Assembly (NCBI GenBank): GCA_020832495.1
Contig: JAFIEP010000024.1
Location: forward strand, 62,001-126,000
Direction: 5' to 3'
From: Acidimicrobiia bacterium
GTDB lineage: Bacteria > Actinomycetota > Acidimicrobiia > Acidimicrobiales > Acidimicrobilacustridaceae
DNA length: 64,000 bases
The position numbers were made by a program, and so were the translations under genes. The notes under the pieces are model-generated. The model ran no database searches and was not told the origin of the DNA. It saw only the letters and a program-made list of their open reading frames with translations. This document shows, one piece after another, positions 17,181-25,220 of the stretch (within the stretch, counting starts at the first letter, position 1; every line of letters begins with the position of its first letter).

Positions 17181-18032
17181 ATGATCACCGGGTTCCTCCA
17201 TCCAGGGGCAATGGGTGCGTCGCTGGCCGGCGCCTGCGGCGGGGAGCGGCTGTGGGTCGGTGCCGGACGGTCGGGCGCCACCCACGAGCGGGCTGAGGCC
17301 GCCGGCCTCGAGGACGTCGGGTCGCTGGCCGCGTTGGCCCATCGCGCCGAGGTCGTCGTGTCGGTCTGCCCGCCCGCCGCTGCGGTGGCGCAGGCCGAGG
17401 CGGTGGCGGCCACGGGGTTCGAAGGCATCTACGTCGACGCCAACGCCGTGGCGCCGAGCACCGCCCGACAGATCGGCTCGCTGTTCGACCGCTTCGTCGA
17501 CGGCGGCATCATCGGACCACCCATCGGCGAAGGGTGGTCGACCCGGCTGTACCTGGCCGGCGACGACGCTCCCACCGTCGCCGCCCGATGGGAACACACA
17601 CCGCTCGAGGTACGGGTGCTCGACGGACCACCTGGTGCCGCCTCGGCGGTGAAGGCGTGCTTCGCCGCGTGGACCAAGGGCACCGCGGCGATGTTGCTGG
17701 CAGTGCGGGCGCTGGCCCGGGCGGAGGACGTGGAGGAGGCGCTGCTCGCCGAGTGGGCCACGTCGATGCCCGACCTCACCGAGCGGTCCGAGTTGTCGGC
17801 GGTCGGCACCGCCCCGAAAGCTTGGCGTTTCGTGGGCGAGATGACCCAGATCGCCGAAGCCTTCGCCGAGCACGGCCTGCCCGACGGATTCCACACCGGA
17901 GCCGCCGAGATCTACCGCAGCCTCGCCGGCTTCAAGGACGACCCCGGCCCGTCGTTCGACGCCGTGGCCGACGCGCTCCTGGCGGATGACCCGTTGCCAG
18001 CTGACGACCCGGCGCCGACCGACGACAACTGA
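17181..18032 (+). CDS. NAD(P)-binding 6-phosphogluconate dehydrogenase-like protein (DUF1932 type)
   Basis: A 283-aa protein. The N-terminal Rossmann segment GFLHPGAMGASLA replaces the usual GLGxMG loop of beta-hydroxyacid dehydrogenases. Segments VDANAVAPSTARQI and GGIIGPP match the substrate-side loops of this superfamily, and the C-terminal half is helical with SAVKACFAAWTKGTAAML, which in true enzymes carries the catalytic Lys (VKxxxAxxxKG). That layout matches the DUF1932-type dehydrogenases, whose substrates are mostly unknown. ATG 17181 is set by the leaderless promoter pattern. The C-terminus ends in an Asp/Pro-rich tail. It stands alone between divergent and convergent neighbours. 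Confidence 0.8.
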   Translation: MITGFLHPGAMGASLAGACGGERLWVGAGRSGATHERAEAAGLEDVGSLAALAHRAEVVVSVCPPAAAVAQAEAVAATGFEGIYVDANAVAPSTARQIGSLFDRFVDGGIIGPPIGEGWSTRLYLAGDDAPTVAARWEHTPLEVRVLDGPPGAASAVKACFAAWTKGTAAMLLAVRALARAEDVEEALLAEWATSMPDLTERSELSAVGTAPKAWRFVGEMTQIAEAFAEHGLPDGFHTGAAEIYRSLAGFKDDPGPSFDAVADALLADDPLPADDPAPTDDN

Positions 18033-18050
18033 GTGCAGCAGCCCGGCACA

Positions 18051-19025
18051 CTACGGCGCCGGTGCCAGCTCCCGGGCGCCGATGTCGCAGCCGGCGACGC
18101 CGTCGCCGTTGCCGTCGAGGGGTCGCGGCGTTCCGTGCAGGTCGTCGGTCACGCCGGTGCCGCACCCGTTCACACCGACGGGGATGGCGTCCACCAGCGG
18201 CGAGGTGGGCGGCAGGTCATAGGTGACGGGCCCGCTGACGTCCACGGTGAACGCCACCGGTTCCGCCGGCTGGTCGCCAGCGGCTGCGAGCTCGCACGTC
18301 CCGTCGATGTCGGAGTTGTAGCCGACCGAGACCGGGCCGTCGCCGAAGCAGCTCTGGAGGATGCTCGACGCCACGGTGGCCGAGCCCCAGTTGGTCAAGG
18401 CCCGCGTGGGCACGTTGATGTCGGACCACGACAGGAGCGACGTGTTGCGCAGGAACACGGTGCCCTCGTTGCGGACGGCAGCCACGTGGCCGAACACGTG
18501 GGCGAGCAGCGAGTTCTCCACCGCGGCGACACCGGTCGGACCCACCACGACCTGTCCGCTGCTCTCGAGACCCACCAGGCTGAGGTGGCGACCGACGAAC
18601 GTGCCGTGCACCTCGAAGCGGGCTCCGGGCACCCCGTAGCTCCACACGCCATCGACCGTGAGGCTGGCACCCTCGGCCACGGTGATCCACCGGTCCCCGA
18701 GTCGGACATCGGCGGGCGCGCCGGCGTTGATCGACAACGCTCCGGTGACGAGCATGCTGTCACGCCCTCGGTAGTGGCCAGCCGGCACCGTGATGGAGGC
18801 TGCACCGAGGGCGTTGGCTTCGTCGATGGCAGCCCGCAACGAGCAGTCCCCGAGCCCCGGGGTCATCTCGCACACCCCGTCGCCCGGCTCGGCGTCGTCC
18901 CCATCGGTCTCGGTGGTGACGGTCAGCTCGACCGGGTCCTCGGCCGGCTCACAGGCGGCCAACAGACCGGCCAGCAACGCCGAGGCGCACAGCACGGCCA
19001 GGCACCGACCGCTGCGCAGCTTCAT
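18051..19025 (-). CDS. Exported lipoprotein with CSLREA-type and choice-of-anchor-type ends
   Basis: A 324-aa protein starting at ATG 19025 with GGGGGAT upstream. It has a basic start (MKLRSGR), a hydrophobic stretch and a lipobox LLAAC with Cys near residue 25, so it should be a lipid-anchored exported protein. Soon after comes CSLRAAIDEAN, the CSLREA motif of surface beta-helix proteins, and the end GCDIGARE matches the C-terminal signature of the same class (DIGAYE-like). The middle has the short repeating strands of a right-handed beta-helix (LLAHVFGHVAAVRNEGTVF). The parallel-helix fold and surface role are inferred from these motifs; ligand unknown. Confidence 0.75.
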   Translation of the reverse strand: MKLRSGRCLAVLCASALLAGLLAACEPAEDPVELTVTTETDGDDAEPGDGVCEMTPGLGDCSLRAAIDEANALGAASITVPAGHYRGRDSMLVTGALSINAGAPADVRLGDRWITVAEGASLTVDGVWSYGVPGARFEVHGTFVGRHLSLVGLESSGQVVVGPTGVAAVENSLLAHVFGHVAAVRNEGTVFLRNTSLLSWSDINVPTRALTNWGSATVASSILQSCFGDGPVSVGYNSDIDGTCELAAAGDQPAEPVAFTVDVSGPVTYDLPPTSPLVDAIPVGVNGCGTGVTDDLHGTPRPLDGNGDGVAGCDIGARELAPAP

Positions 19026-19129
19026 GGTGATCCCCCGTTCGACGCGGGTGACCTCGTCGCCGATGCCACCGAGCAGCCCAGAAGCTAGCCGACCGACGAC
19101 CGACGACCTGGCGAGGGGCCGGTGGCCGC

Positions 19130-19663
19130 TCAGCCCGACAACACGGCGGCGATGCGGTCGTAGCGGGGATCGTCGTCGCCACAGATGCGACCGACCCACC
19201 GCAACACCTCGGCGAGGTCGATGCGGGTCCCGAGCGCCACCATGGCCTCGATGTCCACCCAGTCCCGCGGTCGGTCGAACACCACCTTGCAGACCGTGAG
19301 GTGTTCGGGAGCCAGCACCGCAATCGTGGTGTCGGCGAACGGCACCACCACTGCGTGGCGCTCAGCCGCCTCGTGGAAGGCGTCGTAGGCGAAGAACAAG
19401 TCGACAGGGGTGCCACCCCACAGGACGCGCACTTGACCGTCGCGTTCGGCCACGGCCTCGGCACCACCCACGTCGACGCCCAGGCGACCGAGCGGTGCCA
19501 GCGCTGCGCCGGCCCGATCGGCGGGGACGAACACGTTGCAGTCGATGTCACGGGTCGCTCGCGGCTCGGCGTGGTAGGCCAGCGCCAGTGCCCCACCGAA
19601 GGCGTGGGGCACCTCGGCCAGTGCCAGGTGGATGGCGATGATCTTCTCCGGCAGCGACGGCAC
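19130..19663 (-). CDS. Nucleotidyltransferase-fold protein paired with an HTH protein
   Basis: A 177-aa protein starting at GTG 19663, two bases after the stop of the HTH gene. The nucleotidyltransferase core is clear: FGGALALAYHAEPRATRDIDC, in short GG at 23-24 and the metal-binding D39-x-D41. It continues with TPVDLFFAY, the position of the third acidic residue, and PEHLTVCKVVFDRPRDWVDIE near the end, which is characteristic of AbiEii/MNT-like proteins. Such enzymes transfer nucleotides to tRNA or proteins as toxins. Pairing with an Xre-type regulator and adjacency to VapBC support a toxin-antitoxin role, but the direction (which partner is toxic) is inferred. Confidence 0.75.
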   Translation of the reverse strand: MPSLPEKIIAIHLALAEVPHAFGGALALAYHAEPRATRDIDCNVFVPADRAGAALAPLGRLGVDVGGAEAVAERDGQVRVLWGGTPVDLFFAYDAFHEAAERHAVVVPFADTTIAVLAPEHLTVCKVVFDRPRDWVDIEAMVALGTRIDLAEVLRWVGRICGDDDPRYDRIAAVLSG

Positions 19664-19665
19664 GG

Positions 19666-20010
19666 TCAGCGCTCGCCACCGCCCGAGCAGATGCGGGGGA
19701 AGTCGACGGTGGGCGCCGGCGCCCGGCGAGCGGGGACGGCGTCGGCCAGGAGCAGCACGTCGACCAGCGCGGCCGCATGGGCCTCGGGCGATGCCAGTGG
19801 GGGCAGGTCCGACGGCGGGCTGCCCGAGCGCACCTCCAGGCGTTCGCCGGCTGCCGCCACCAGCCGGCGCAGCGTCTCGATGCTCGGGTCGCGCCGGCCG
19901 TGCTCGTAGGCCGAGATGACCGGCTGACTGGTGCCCGCCCGCGTGGCCAACTGGGCCTGGGTGAGGCCTCGTCTCGTGCGTGCCGTGCGCAGCACCTGCG
20001 CGGCGTCCAT
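19666..20010 (-). CDS. Xre-family HTH regulator, partner of the nucleotidyltransferase
   Basis: A 114-aa protein. Residues 5-58 form a canonical helix-turn-helix: VLRTARTRRGLTQAQLA, then AGTSQPVISAYEHGRRDPS. The remaining 55 residues are a linker and helix that may touch the nucleotidyltransferase. It is first in a two-gene unit with a two-base spacing. ATG 20010 is fixed by TAGGCT six bases upstream, which predicts a leaderless mRNA. An AT-rich stretch with imperfect dyad symmetry lies just upstream, so autoregulation is likely, as in other antitoxins. Confidence 0.85.
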   Translation of the reverse strand: MDAAQVLRTARTRRGLTQAQLATRAGTSQPVISAYEHGRRDPSIETLRRLVAAAGERLEVRSGSPPSDLPPLASPEAHAAALVDVLLLADAVPARRAPAPTVDFPRICSGGGER

Positions 20011-20016
20011 GGGGGC

Positions 20017-20053
20017 AGCCTACCGCATGACATATCGGATCGTCTATGCCACC
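20017..20053 (-). promoter_or_regulatory. Leaderless promoter and possible operator of the HTH/nucleotidyltransferase pair
   Basis: On the minus strand TAGGCT (20022-20017) sits six bases before ATG 20010. Immediately upstream is AT-rich sequence containing GCATAGAC and GTCATGC in inverted orientation around GATCCGAT, an imperfect dyad that the HTH protein could bind. Confidence 0.5.
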
Positions 20054-20079
20054 CCATGACGCCGCAGCCGCGAACGGGG

Positions 20080-20469
20080 TCAGAGCACCTCGACGCGGCA
20101 GCGGACCCCCGGGGCGGCGGCCAGTCGGGCGTCGCCGGTCCACAGGGTGGTGTCGAGGCGTTCGGCCAGCGCCACGTAGGCGGCGTCGTAGACCGTGAGG
20201 TTGTGCCGCAACTCCCAACAGCGAGCGAGGAGCGGCCGGTGCGGCGCACGTTCGAGGCGCAACGCCATCAGGTCGTCGAGCGCGAACTGGGCGCGGCGCT
20301 CGTCGAGGTCGCCGGTGGCGAGGAGTCGTCGCCACGCAGAGGCCACCTCGAGGTCGATCACCTCTGGCGCCACCAGGCGCTCGCCCCGGAGCGTGCCCCG
20401 GAGGCGGTCGCCGTCAGGCCCGTCGTCGGCCAGCGCGGTCACCACGACGCTGGCGTCGACCACGATCAC
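20080..20469 (-). CDS. vapC: VapC-type PIN-domain ribonuclease toxin
   Basis: A 129-aa PIN domain, the usual VapC size. The four acidic positions are visible: D5 in VVDASVVV, E near residue 41 in VIDLEVAS, D near residue 94 in TVYDAAYVALAE, and D near 112 in WTGDARL. VapC toxins cut tRNA or rRNA in a metal-dependent way. GTG 20469 overlaps the TGA of the antitoxin gene by the GTGA pattern, the standard vapB-vapC arrangement. Stability of the pair would be set by autoregulation through VapB. Confidence 0.92.
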   Translation of the reverse strand: MIVVDASVVVTALADDGPDGDRLRGTLRGERLVAPEVIDLEVASAWRRLLATGDLDERRAQFALDDLMALRLERAPHRPLLARCWELRHNLTVYDAAYVALAERLDTTLWTGDARLAAAPGVRCRVEVL

Positions 20470-20696
20470 TGACGGTCGCGCTCGGCGCGCACGGCCGCCA
20501 CCGACGACGCCAGCGGCGCGTGCCCACCGGCTCTTCCGCCGGCCCGATCGAGGACCTCGTCGAGTGTCGGTGCGGCGGCGTCCTCACAGAGGCGGGCCAG
20601 CAGGTACTCCTGCAGCGACATGCCCGCCGCTGCCGCACGCCGCCGCAACGTGGCGTGCACGGCGTCGGGTACGTCCTTGACCTGGATGCTCGGCAT
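20466..20696 (-). CDS. vapB: VapB/FitA-type ribbon-helix-helix antitoxin
   Basis: A 76-aa protein. Residues 1-40 (IQVKDVPDAVHATLRRRAAAAGMSLQ in the RHH pattern, then EYLLARL) match FitA-like ribbon-helix-helix antitoxins; the C-terminal 35 residues, rich in Ala, Gly and acidic groups, would wrap around the VapC PIN domain. It lies directly upstream of vapC with a four-base overlap. The start ATG 20696 has TAGCGT six bases upstream and no Shine-Dalgarno, predicting a leaderless transcript. Confidence 0.9.
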   Translation of the reverse strand: MPSIQVKDVPDAVHATLRRRAAAAGMSLQEYLLARLCEDAAAPTLDEVLDRAGGRAGGHAPLASSVAAVRAERDRQ

Positions 20697-20702
20697 GCCA
20701 GC

Positions 20703-20708
20703 ACGCTA
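20703..20708 (-). promoter_or_regulatory. -10 element of the vapBC leaderless promoter
   Basis: TAGCGT on the minus strand ends six bases before ATG 20696, matching the TAnnnT-N6-start arrangement seen at other genes in the window. The sequence further upstream up to the end of the heme oxygenase gene is AT-richer than the surroundings. Confidence 0.55.
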
Positions 20709-20750
20709 GCGCCATTTCAGCGCCACAACATGTGTTACCGCGCCAGCCGA

Positions 20751-21467
20751 TTACCCCCTGTGCGGCTGATCTCGCTCGCCAGGACGCTCGGCGTCGACGT
20801 CGCCCGCTGGCACCCATGCCGCTGCCAGTTCGGCCAGGAGCGCGGTGTTCAGGCCGTACGCCCGCCGCACCTCCTCGGTGACGTGGTCACGCTCGGTGTC
20901 GGTCCACGGCATGGTGTCGAGGCGGGCGCGGTAGTGCTCCTTGTAGGCCACCGGGTCGTCGATGCGGTCGAACCGGTAGAACGACAGACCAGACGTTTCG
21001 TCGAGTCCGTAGGCGCGTGCCAGGGCACGGCCGATGTGCACCCCGCCGGAGAGGTCGCCCAGGTAACGGGTGTAGTGGTGCGCCACCAGGTTGCCCGACC
21101 AGGCCGACGCCACCCAGCGCAGCCGCTCCACATAGGCCGTGGTGGCCGGGCGGGCCACCAGGGCGTCGCGCCAGTCGGGCCCGTCGAGCACGGCCAGGTC
21201 GGCCTCGATCGCCGGTCGACGCTCGAGGGCGGCATCCACGAAGGCCCCCACGGCCGGGTCGGACCGTCGGGCGCGGGCGGCGTTCTCGAGCGTGTCGTAG
21301 ACGAACCACAGTTGGCGGGCGAAGTCGACGTAGGCGTCGATGGGCAACGACCCGCGCATGAGCCCCACCAGGAACCCGTCGCGCTCGGCAGTGCGATGGT
21401 CGTCGGTGGTGGCGGCTCGCAGTGCGGCCGAGAAGCCGGCTTCGGGTGCGTCGACAGGGGCACTCAT
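20751..21467 (-). CDS. Biliverdin-forming heme oxygenase
   Basis: A 238-aa heme oxygenase, last gene of the heme operon. The proximal heme ligand His24 lies in DDHRTAERDGF, and the distal-helix motif HHYTRYLGDLSGG spans 130-142, with Asp138 in the position of the catalytic water-network Asp. The length matches HmuO-type enzymes. It opens the porphyrin ring to biliverdin, carbon monoxide and Fe(II), freeing iron in the cytoplasm. ATG 21467 overlaps the stop of the LPXTG gene (ATGA). Being downstream of the iron box, it should be made only under iron limitation. Confidence 0.95.
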   Translation of the reverse strand: MSAPVDAPEAGFSAALRAATTDDHRTAERDGFLVGLMRGSLPIDAYVDFARQLWFVYDTLENAARARRSDPAVGAFVDAALERRPAIEADLAVLDGPDWRDALVARPATTAYVERLRWVASAWSGNLVAHHYTRYLGDLSGGVHIGRALARAYGLDETSGLSFYRFDRIDDPVAYKEHYRARLDTMPWTDTERDHVTEEVRRAYGLNTALLAELAAAWVPAGDVDAERPGERDQPHRG

Positions 21468-23098
21468 CGCTGCTCTCCGTTCACTCGGGTGGGCGTGGAC
21501 ACTCGGTCGAGCCTCCGACGGCTCGTCACCAGGGCGACGCCGACGCCCAACAGCAGGAGTCCGACGACCGCCAGGCCGGTGTCGCCGCCGGTGACGGGCA
21601 AGGTCCCGCGAGCGACAGTGGCCGGGACGGCCGAGGCGCTCGGCGGCGTCGGCGGCGGTGTCGCCGGTGTCACCACGCTGGTCGTCGTGGTCGACGGAGC
21701 CGACGGCGGCGCGGCGGCCAGCACGGTGAACGGCGCCGTGTCGGCGCTGCGGCCGGAGGTGACGCCCCGCACCTCGATGTGGTGTGGGCCGGGCTCGGTG
21801 TCGGCGGGCACGGTGACCGTGGCGGCCAGCGATCCTCCGGCGTCGGCATCGACGACGCCGAGCAGGACCGGGTCGGAGCGCAGCCACACCTGCACCTGTT
21901 CACCGGCAACGAATCCGCTGCCACTGGTCCCGAGGTCCTCGCCGGCGCGCACCTCGGTGCGATCCACCGACGCGGTGACCACCACCTCGGGCAGGACTGG
22001 CGCCGGCTCCTGGCCACGGAACTGCACCGGCACCTTGACATCGGCGCTGCGGTTGGCCGTGGCGGTGTGGTCGGCGCGGGTCACGAGCTTGCAGGCCACG
22101 CTGCCGTCGAGACAGTTGGTGGTCTCGTCGACGGCCACGACGGTGAGTTCCACCTCGAAGGTGCCGCCCGGTCCCCAGGGGGTGGCCACTGCGGCGAAGG
22201 CCGGGTTCGACGAGATGAAGGCCGATGACGTGGAGCCGGCTTCGATGTCGAAGCCGCCGACGCAGGGCCCGGGCAGGACGCCGGGTCCGTTGTCGACACA
22301 CAGGGCCACGTACACGCCGATCGTCGGGTCGTAGCCGCTGCCGGCCACGGTGACATCCGCGCCCTCAGGGTCGAGATCGACCGCCGGGGTGACGGTGAGC
22401 GTCTGCCCGCCGGGCCCGGTGGCGGTCATGCTGCCACCGGGACCCGGGACCGGGTCCGGATCAGGGGTCGGATCCGGATCAGGGGTCGGGATGGGATCGG
22501 GATCGGGATCGGGCACTGGATCGGGGTCAGGCGTGGGATCGGGATCGGGCACGGGGTCAGGCGTCGGGTCGGCGAAGCTCATTGGCTCGAACAGTTCGTG
22601 GTTCGGGTTGATGGCCCCTCCCCCGGGGAAGACAGCCACGGCATAGGTGCCGGTGCCGTCGGCGGGGGCGACGTCGAGCTCAGCGGTGAAGCTCCCGTCA
22701 GCGGCAATGGTCACGAAGGCCGGGTTCACCCCCGAGGGATCCAACACGGCACGGGAGGACGCCGGCAGCGCCCACTTCTGGTCGATGACCTGCCGGGCGC
22801 TCGACGGCGCACCCTGCGAGGGACGCCAGATGTCGGCGAAGCGCCCGAACGCCACGTACACCCCGGCGGGCTGGCCGGCCAGCGGCGGCCGGGTGCCCGG
22901 CAGCGTCGGGGCGAATCCGGTGCCGGTGACGGTCACCGTGTCGCCGTCGGGATCGAGGTCGGCCACCTCGGACACGACGATGGCTGCGACGGGCGGGTCG
23001 ACGGCCGCGGCGGACGGTGCCACCAGGGCCAGCGCGCTGCACAGCACGCCGACGAGGGCGACGACCGCGCCAGAGCGGACGACGGGAGAGCGGTTCAT
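21464..23098 (-). CDS. LPXTG-anchored surface protein of the heme operon
   Basis: A 544-aa wall-anchored protein. It has a signal peptide (residues 1-33), an N-terminal domain with GVYVAFGRFADIW and QKWALP (about 40-175), and a Pro-Asp linker (177-221). Next is a Cys-containing module (233-360) with GVYVALC and CKLVTRADH, then an Ig-like stretch (370-460) and a Thr/Pro spacer. The sortase signal LPVTG is at 500-504, with a hydrophobic segment and TSRRR tail. The middle module recurs twice in the HmuT fusion of the same operon. By analogy with HtaA proteins of corynebacteria it probably captures heme at the wall, though I see no HtaA domain by eye. ATG 23098 overlaps hmuV. Confidence 0.85.
   Translation of the reverse strand: MNRSPVVRSGAVVALVGVLCSALALVAPSAAAVDPPVAAIVVSEVADLDPDGDTVTVTGTGFAPTLPGTRPPLAGQPAGVYVAFGRFADIWRPSQGAPSSARQVIDQKWALPASSRAVLDPSGVNPAFVTIAADGSFTAELDVAPADGTGTYAVAVFPGGGAINPNHELFEPMSFADPTPDPVPDPDPTPDPDPVPDPDPDPIPTPDPDPTPDPDPVPGPGGSMTATGPGGQTLTVTPAVDLDPEGADVTVAGSGYDPTIGVYVALCVDNGPGVLPGPCVGGFDIEAGSTSSAFISSNPAFAAVATPWGPGGTFEVELTVVAVDETTNCLDGSVACKLVTRADHTATANRSADVKVPVQFRGQEPAPVLPEVVVTASVDRTEVRAGEDLGTSGSGFVAGEQVQVWLRSDPVLLGVVDADAGGSLAATVTVPADTEPGPHHIEVRGVTSGRSADTAPFTVLAAAPPSAPSTTTTSVVTPATPPPTPPSASAVPATVARGTLPVTGGDTGLAVVGLLLLGVGVALVTSRRRLDRVSTPTRVNGEQR
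22436..22570 (-). repeat. Pro-Asp coding repeat (GGATCGGGATC-like)
   Basis: A run of short degenerate repeats encodes the DPDPTPDPDPVP linker (residues 177-221) of the LPXTG protein. The repeat period is 6 bases with interspersed changes. Such linkers stiffen and extend surface proteins across the wall; slippage here would alter length in frame. Confidence 0.85.
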
Positions 23099-24021
23099 GA
23101 TCGGGGACCTCCATGACAGTGGGACAGGGGACGGCAGGGCAGGACGAGCAGTTCGCCGGTGCGGGGGTGGGCCACCACCTCGAGGTCGTGGTGCCACACG
23201 CTGCTCAGCAGCGTCGAGTCCATGACCTGCTCCGGCGTGCCGGAGGCCGCCACCCGCCCGGCGGCGAGGACCACCACCCGATCGGCCATGGCCGCCGCCA
23301 TGGACAGGTCGTGCACCACGACGACCACGCCGCAGCCCGAGGCGGCCTGCGACGTCACGACGTCGAGCACGAGTTCCTGGTGGTGGACGTCGAGCGCAGC
23401 AGTGGGTTCGTCGAGCAGCAGCAGTTGCGTCCGCTGCGCCAGCACCCGGGCCAACGCCACCCGGGCCCGCTCCCCACCCGACAGGGTGAGCACCGAGCGG
23501 TTCGCCAGGTGGTCGACCTCGGCCAACGCCATGGCCGACGCCACCGCAGGGTCGTCGTCCGCCGCGGCGGGGGTGCGAGCCCACGGGGCCCGACCCATGC
23601 GCACCACGTCGGCCACGGTGAACCCGAACGACACCGCGGCGTGCTGGGGCAGCACCGCCCGCCGGCGTGCCACGTCCAGGGCGTCGCACGCCCCGAGCGG
23701 CCGTCCGCCGACGGTCACCTCACCTTCGGCGAGAGGGAGGTCCCCCGACAGGGCGGCCAGCAGCGACGACTTGCCGGCGCCGTTGGGGCCGACGAGGGCC
23801 ACCACCTCCCCGGCGCGCACCACCAGGTCGGCGTCGGTGAGCACCCGGTGCCCTCCCTGGTCGACGGCCACGGCGGCAGCGTCGAGAAGGACCGTACCGG
23901 CAGGCAGTACCTCGGGCAGCGCCGACGCTCGACCCTGCGCCGCCGACACGGTTCGCCGCAGCCGGTGGCGCAGCGACGCGGAGCCGACGGGCGAGGCGGC
24001 GGGCGAGGCGGCGGCGCTCAT
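23095..24021 (-). CDS. hmuV: Hemin ABC transporter ATPase HmuV
   Basis: A 308-aa ATPase. Walker A is GPNGAGKSS near residues 78-86, the Q-loop is in LPQHAAVSFGFTV, the signature is LSGGERARVALARVL, Walker B is LLLLDEPTAALD and the switch His lies in VVHDLSMA. These match the HmuV/FecE class that drives heme or siderophore import. The N-terminal 45 residues are an Ala/Arg-rich extension. ATG 24021 overlaps the permease stop (ATGA); an earlier start inside the permease gene is unlikely. The C-terminal end overlaps the LPXTG gene. Confidence 0.92.
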   Translation of the reverse strand: MSAAASPAASPVGSASLRHRLRRTVSAAQGRASALPEVLPAGTVLLDAAAVAVDQGGHRVLTDADLVVRAGEVVALVGPNGAGKSSLLAALSGDLPLAEGEVTVGGRPLGACDALDVARRRAVLPQHAAVSFGFTVADVVRMGRAPWARTPAAADDDPAVASAMALAEVDHLANRSVLTLSGGERARVALARVLAQRTQLLLLDEPTAALDVHHQELVLDVVTSQAASGCGVVVVVHDLSMAAAMADRVVVLAAGRVAASGTPEQVMDSTLLSSVWHHDLEVVAHPRTGELLVLPCRPLSHCHGGPRS

Positions 24022-25220
24022 GCCCACCCTCCTTGGCGGGCCCGCGTGCGGCGGATCTGCCACAGGAAGAACGGGCTGCCCACCAGGGCGGTGAGCACCC
24101 CGAGGGGGATCTCCGAGGGGGCCACCACGGTGCGGGCCACCAGGTCGGCCACCACCACGACCACCGCACCGGCCAGCGCCGAGGCCGGGACCACCAGACG
24201 ATGGGTGGGCCCGCCCACCATGCGCACCAGGTGGGGCACCACCAAGCCCACGAACAGCACCATGCCCGACATGGCCACCGCTGCGGCGGTGAGCACCGCC
24301 ACCAACGCCAACATCGCCACCCGCAGCCGCTCCACGTCGACGCCCAGGTGGTGGGCGGGCCGTTCACCGAGGGCCAACAGGTCGAGCCGGGGGGCCCAGC
24401 GCCACGCCGCCGCCACACCCACCAGCGCCAGCGGTCCGACCACCGCCACCTTCTCCCAGGTGGCCGCCGCCACCGACCCGAGCGTCCAGAAGGTGATGCT
24501 GCGCAGCTCGGCATCGGTCGACAGGTAGGTGAACAGCCCGATGACGGCGCCCACCAGCGCGTTGACCGCAATGCCGGTCAGCACCAGGGTGATGACCTCG
24601 GTGCGACCGGCGTGGCGGGCGGTGGCGTACACCACCAACACGGTGACCAGACCGCCGACGAAGGCGGCCACCGCCAGGCTCCATGAGCCGGCTACCGCCA
24701 CGCCGAGCACGATCTGCACGACGGCGCCGAGCACCGCGCCCGCCGACACCCCGATGATGCCGGGTTCGGCCAACGGGTTGGCGAACGTGCCCTGCAGCAC
24801 CGCCCCGGCACAACCGAGCGCTGCGCCGACGATCACGGCCAGCGCCACGCGGGGGAAGCGGATCTCCCACAGCACCGAGTCGGCCAGCGGGTCGGCGCCG
24901 GTGCCGCTCAGCGCACCGAGTCGTCGTCCGAGCGAGCCGAGCACCTCGAGGGGCGCCACCGAGTAGGCGCCGGTGCCGGCCGCCACCACCGCCACGACCA
25001 CCAGTGTGACCAGCAGCCCACCGAGCAGCAGCGACGCGGGAACCAACCGCGGTCCGGCGACCAGCACCGCCGCCGTCGGCGACGCCACCGGGCGATGTTC
25101 GTCATCGGGGCGCGGGGCGCGTTCGGCGCTCGTTCCGGCGGCGCGCGCTCCCTCGAGCGGCACGACGCGTGGGGCGGGATCGGCCGGCGGGGCCGCGGGG
25201 GCCTCGGTCACGTCGCTCAC
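24018..25220 (-). CDS. hmuU: Hemin ABC transporter permease HmuU
   Basis: A 400-aa FecCD-family permease with about ten membrane helices. Family blocks include RFPRVALAVIVGAALG, LQGTFANPLAEPGIIGVSAGA, GIAVNALVGAV and the ATPase-coupling segment AHHLGVD, then LFVGLVVPHLVRMVGG. It forms the channel for heme import with HmuV and the HmuT domain. The N-terminal 55 residues are an unusual hydrophilic Pro/Ala extension. GTG 25220 overlaps the stop of the hmuT fusion gene by the GTGA pattern. Confidence 0.92.
   Translation of the reverse strand: MSDVTEAPAAPPADPAPRVVPLEGARAAGTSAERAPRPDDEHRPVASPTAAVLVAGPRLVPASLLLGGLLVTLVVVAVVAAGTGAYSVAPLEVLGSLGRRLGALSGTGADPLADSVLWEIRFPRVALAVIVGAALGCAGAVLQGTFANPLAEPGIIGVSAGAVLGAVVQIVLGVAVAGSWSLAVAAFVGGLVTVLVVYATARHAGRTEVITLVLTGIAVNALVGAVIGLFTYLSTDAELRSITFWTLGSVAAATWEKVAVVGPLALVGVAAAWRWAPRLDLLALGERPAHHLGVDVERLRVAMLALVAVLTAAAVAMSGMVLFVGLVVPHLVRMVGGPTHRLVVPASALAGAVVVVVADLVARTVVAPSEIPLGVLTALVGSPFFLWQIRRTRARQGGWA

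Noticed and set aside
22436-22570. Possible CRISPR-like repeat array
   Set aside because: The repeats are 6-base coding units for a Pro-Asp linker without spacers; nothing else in the window has repeat-spacer structure.
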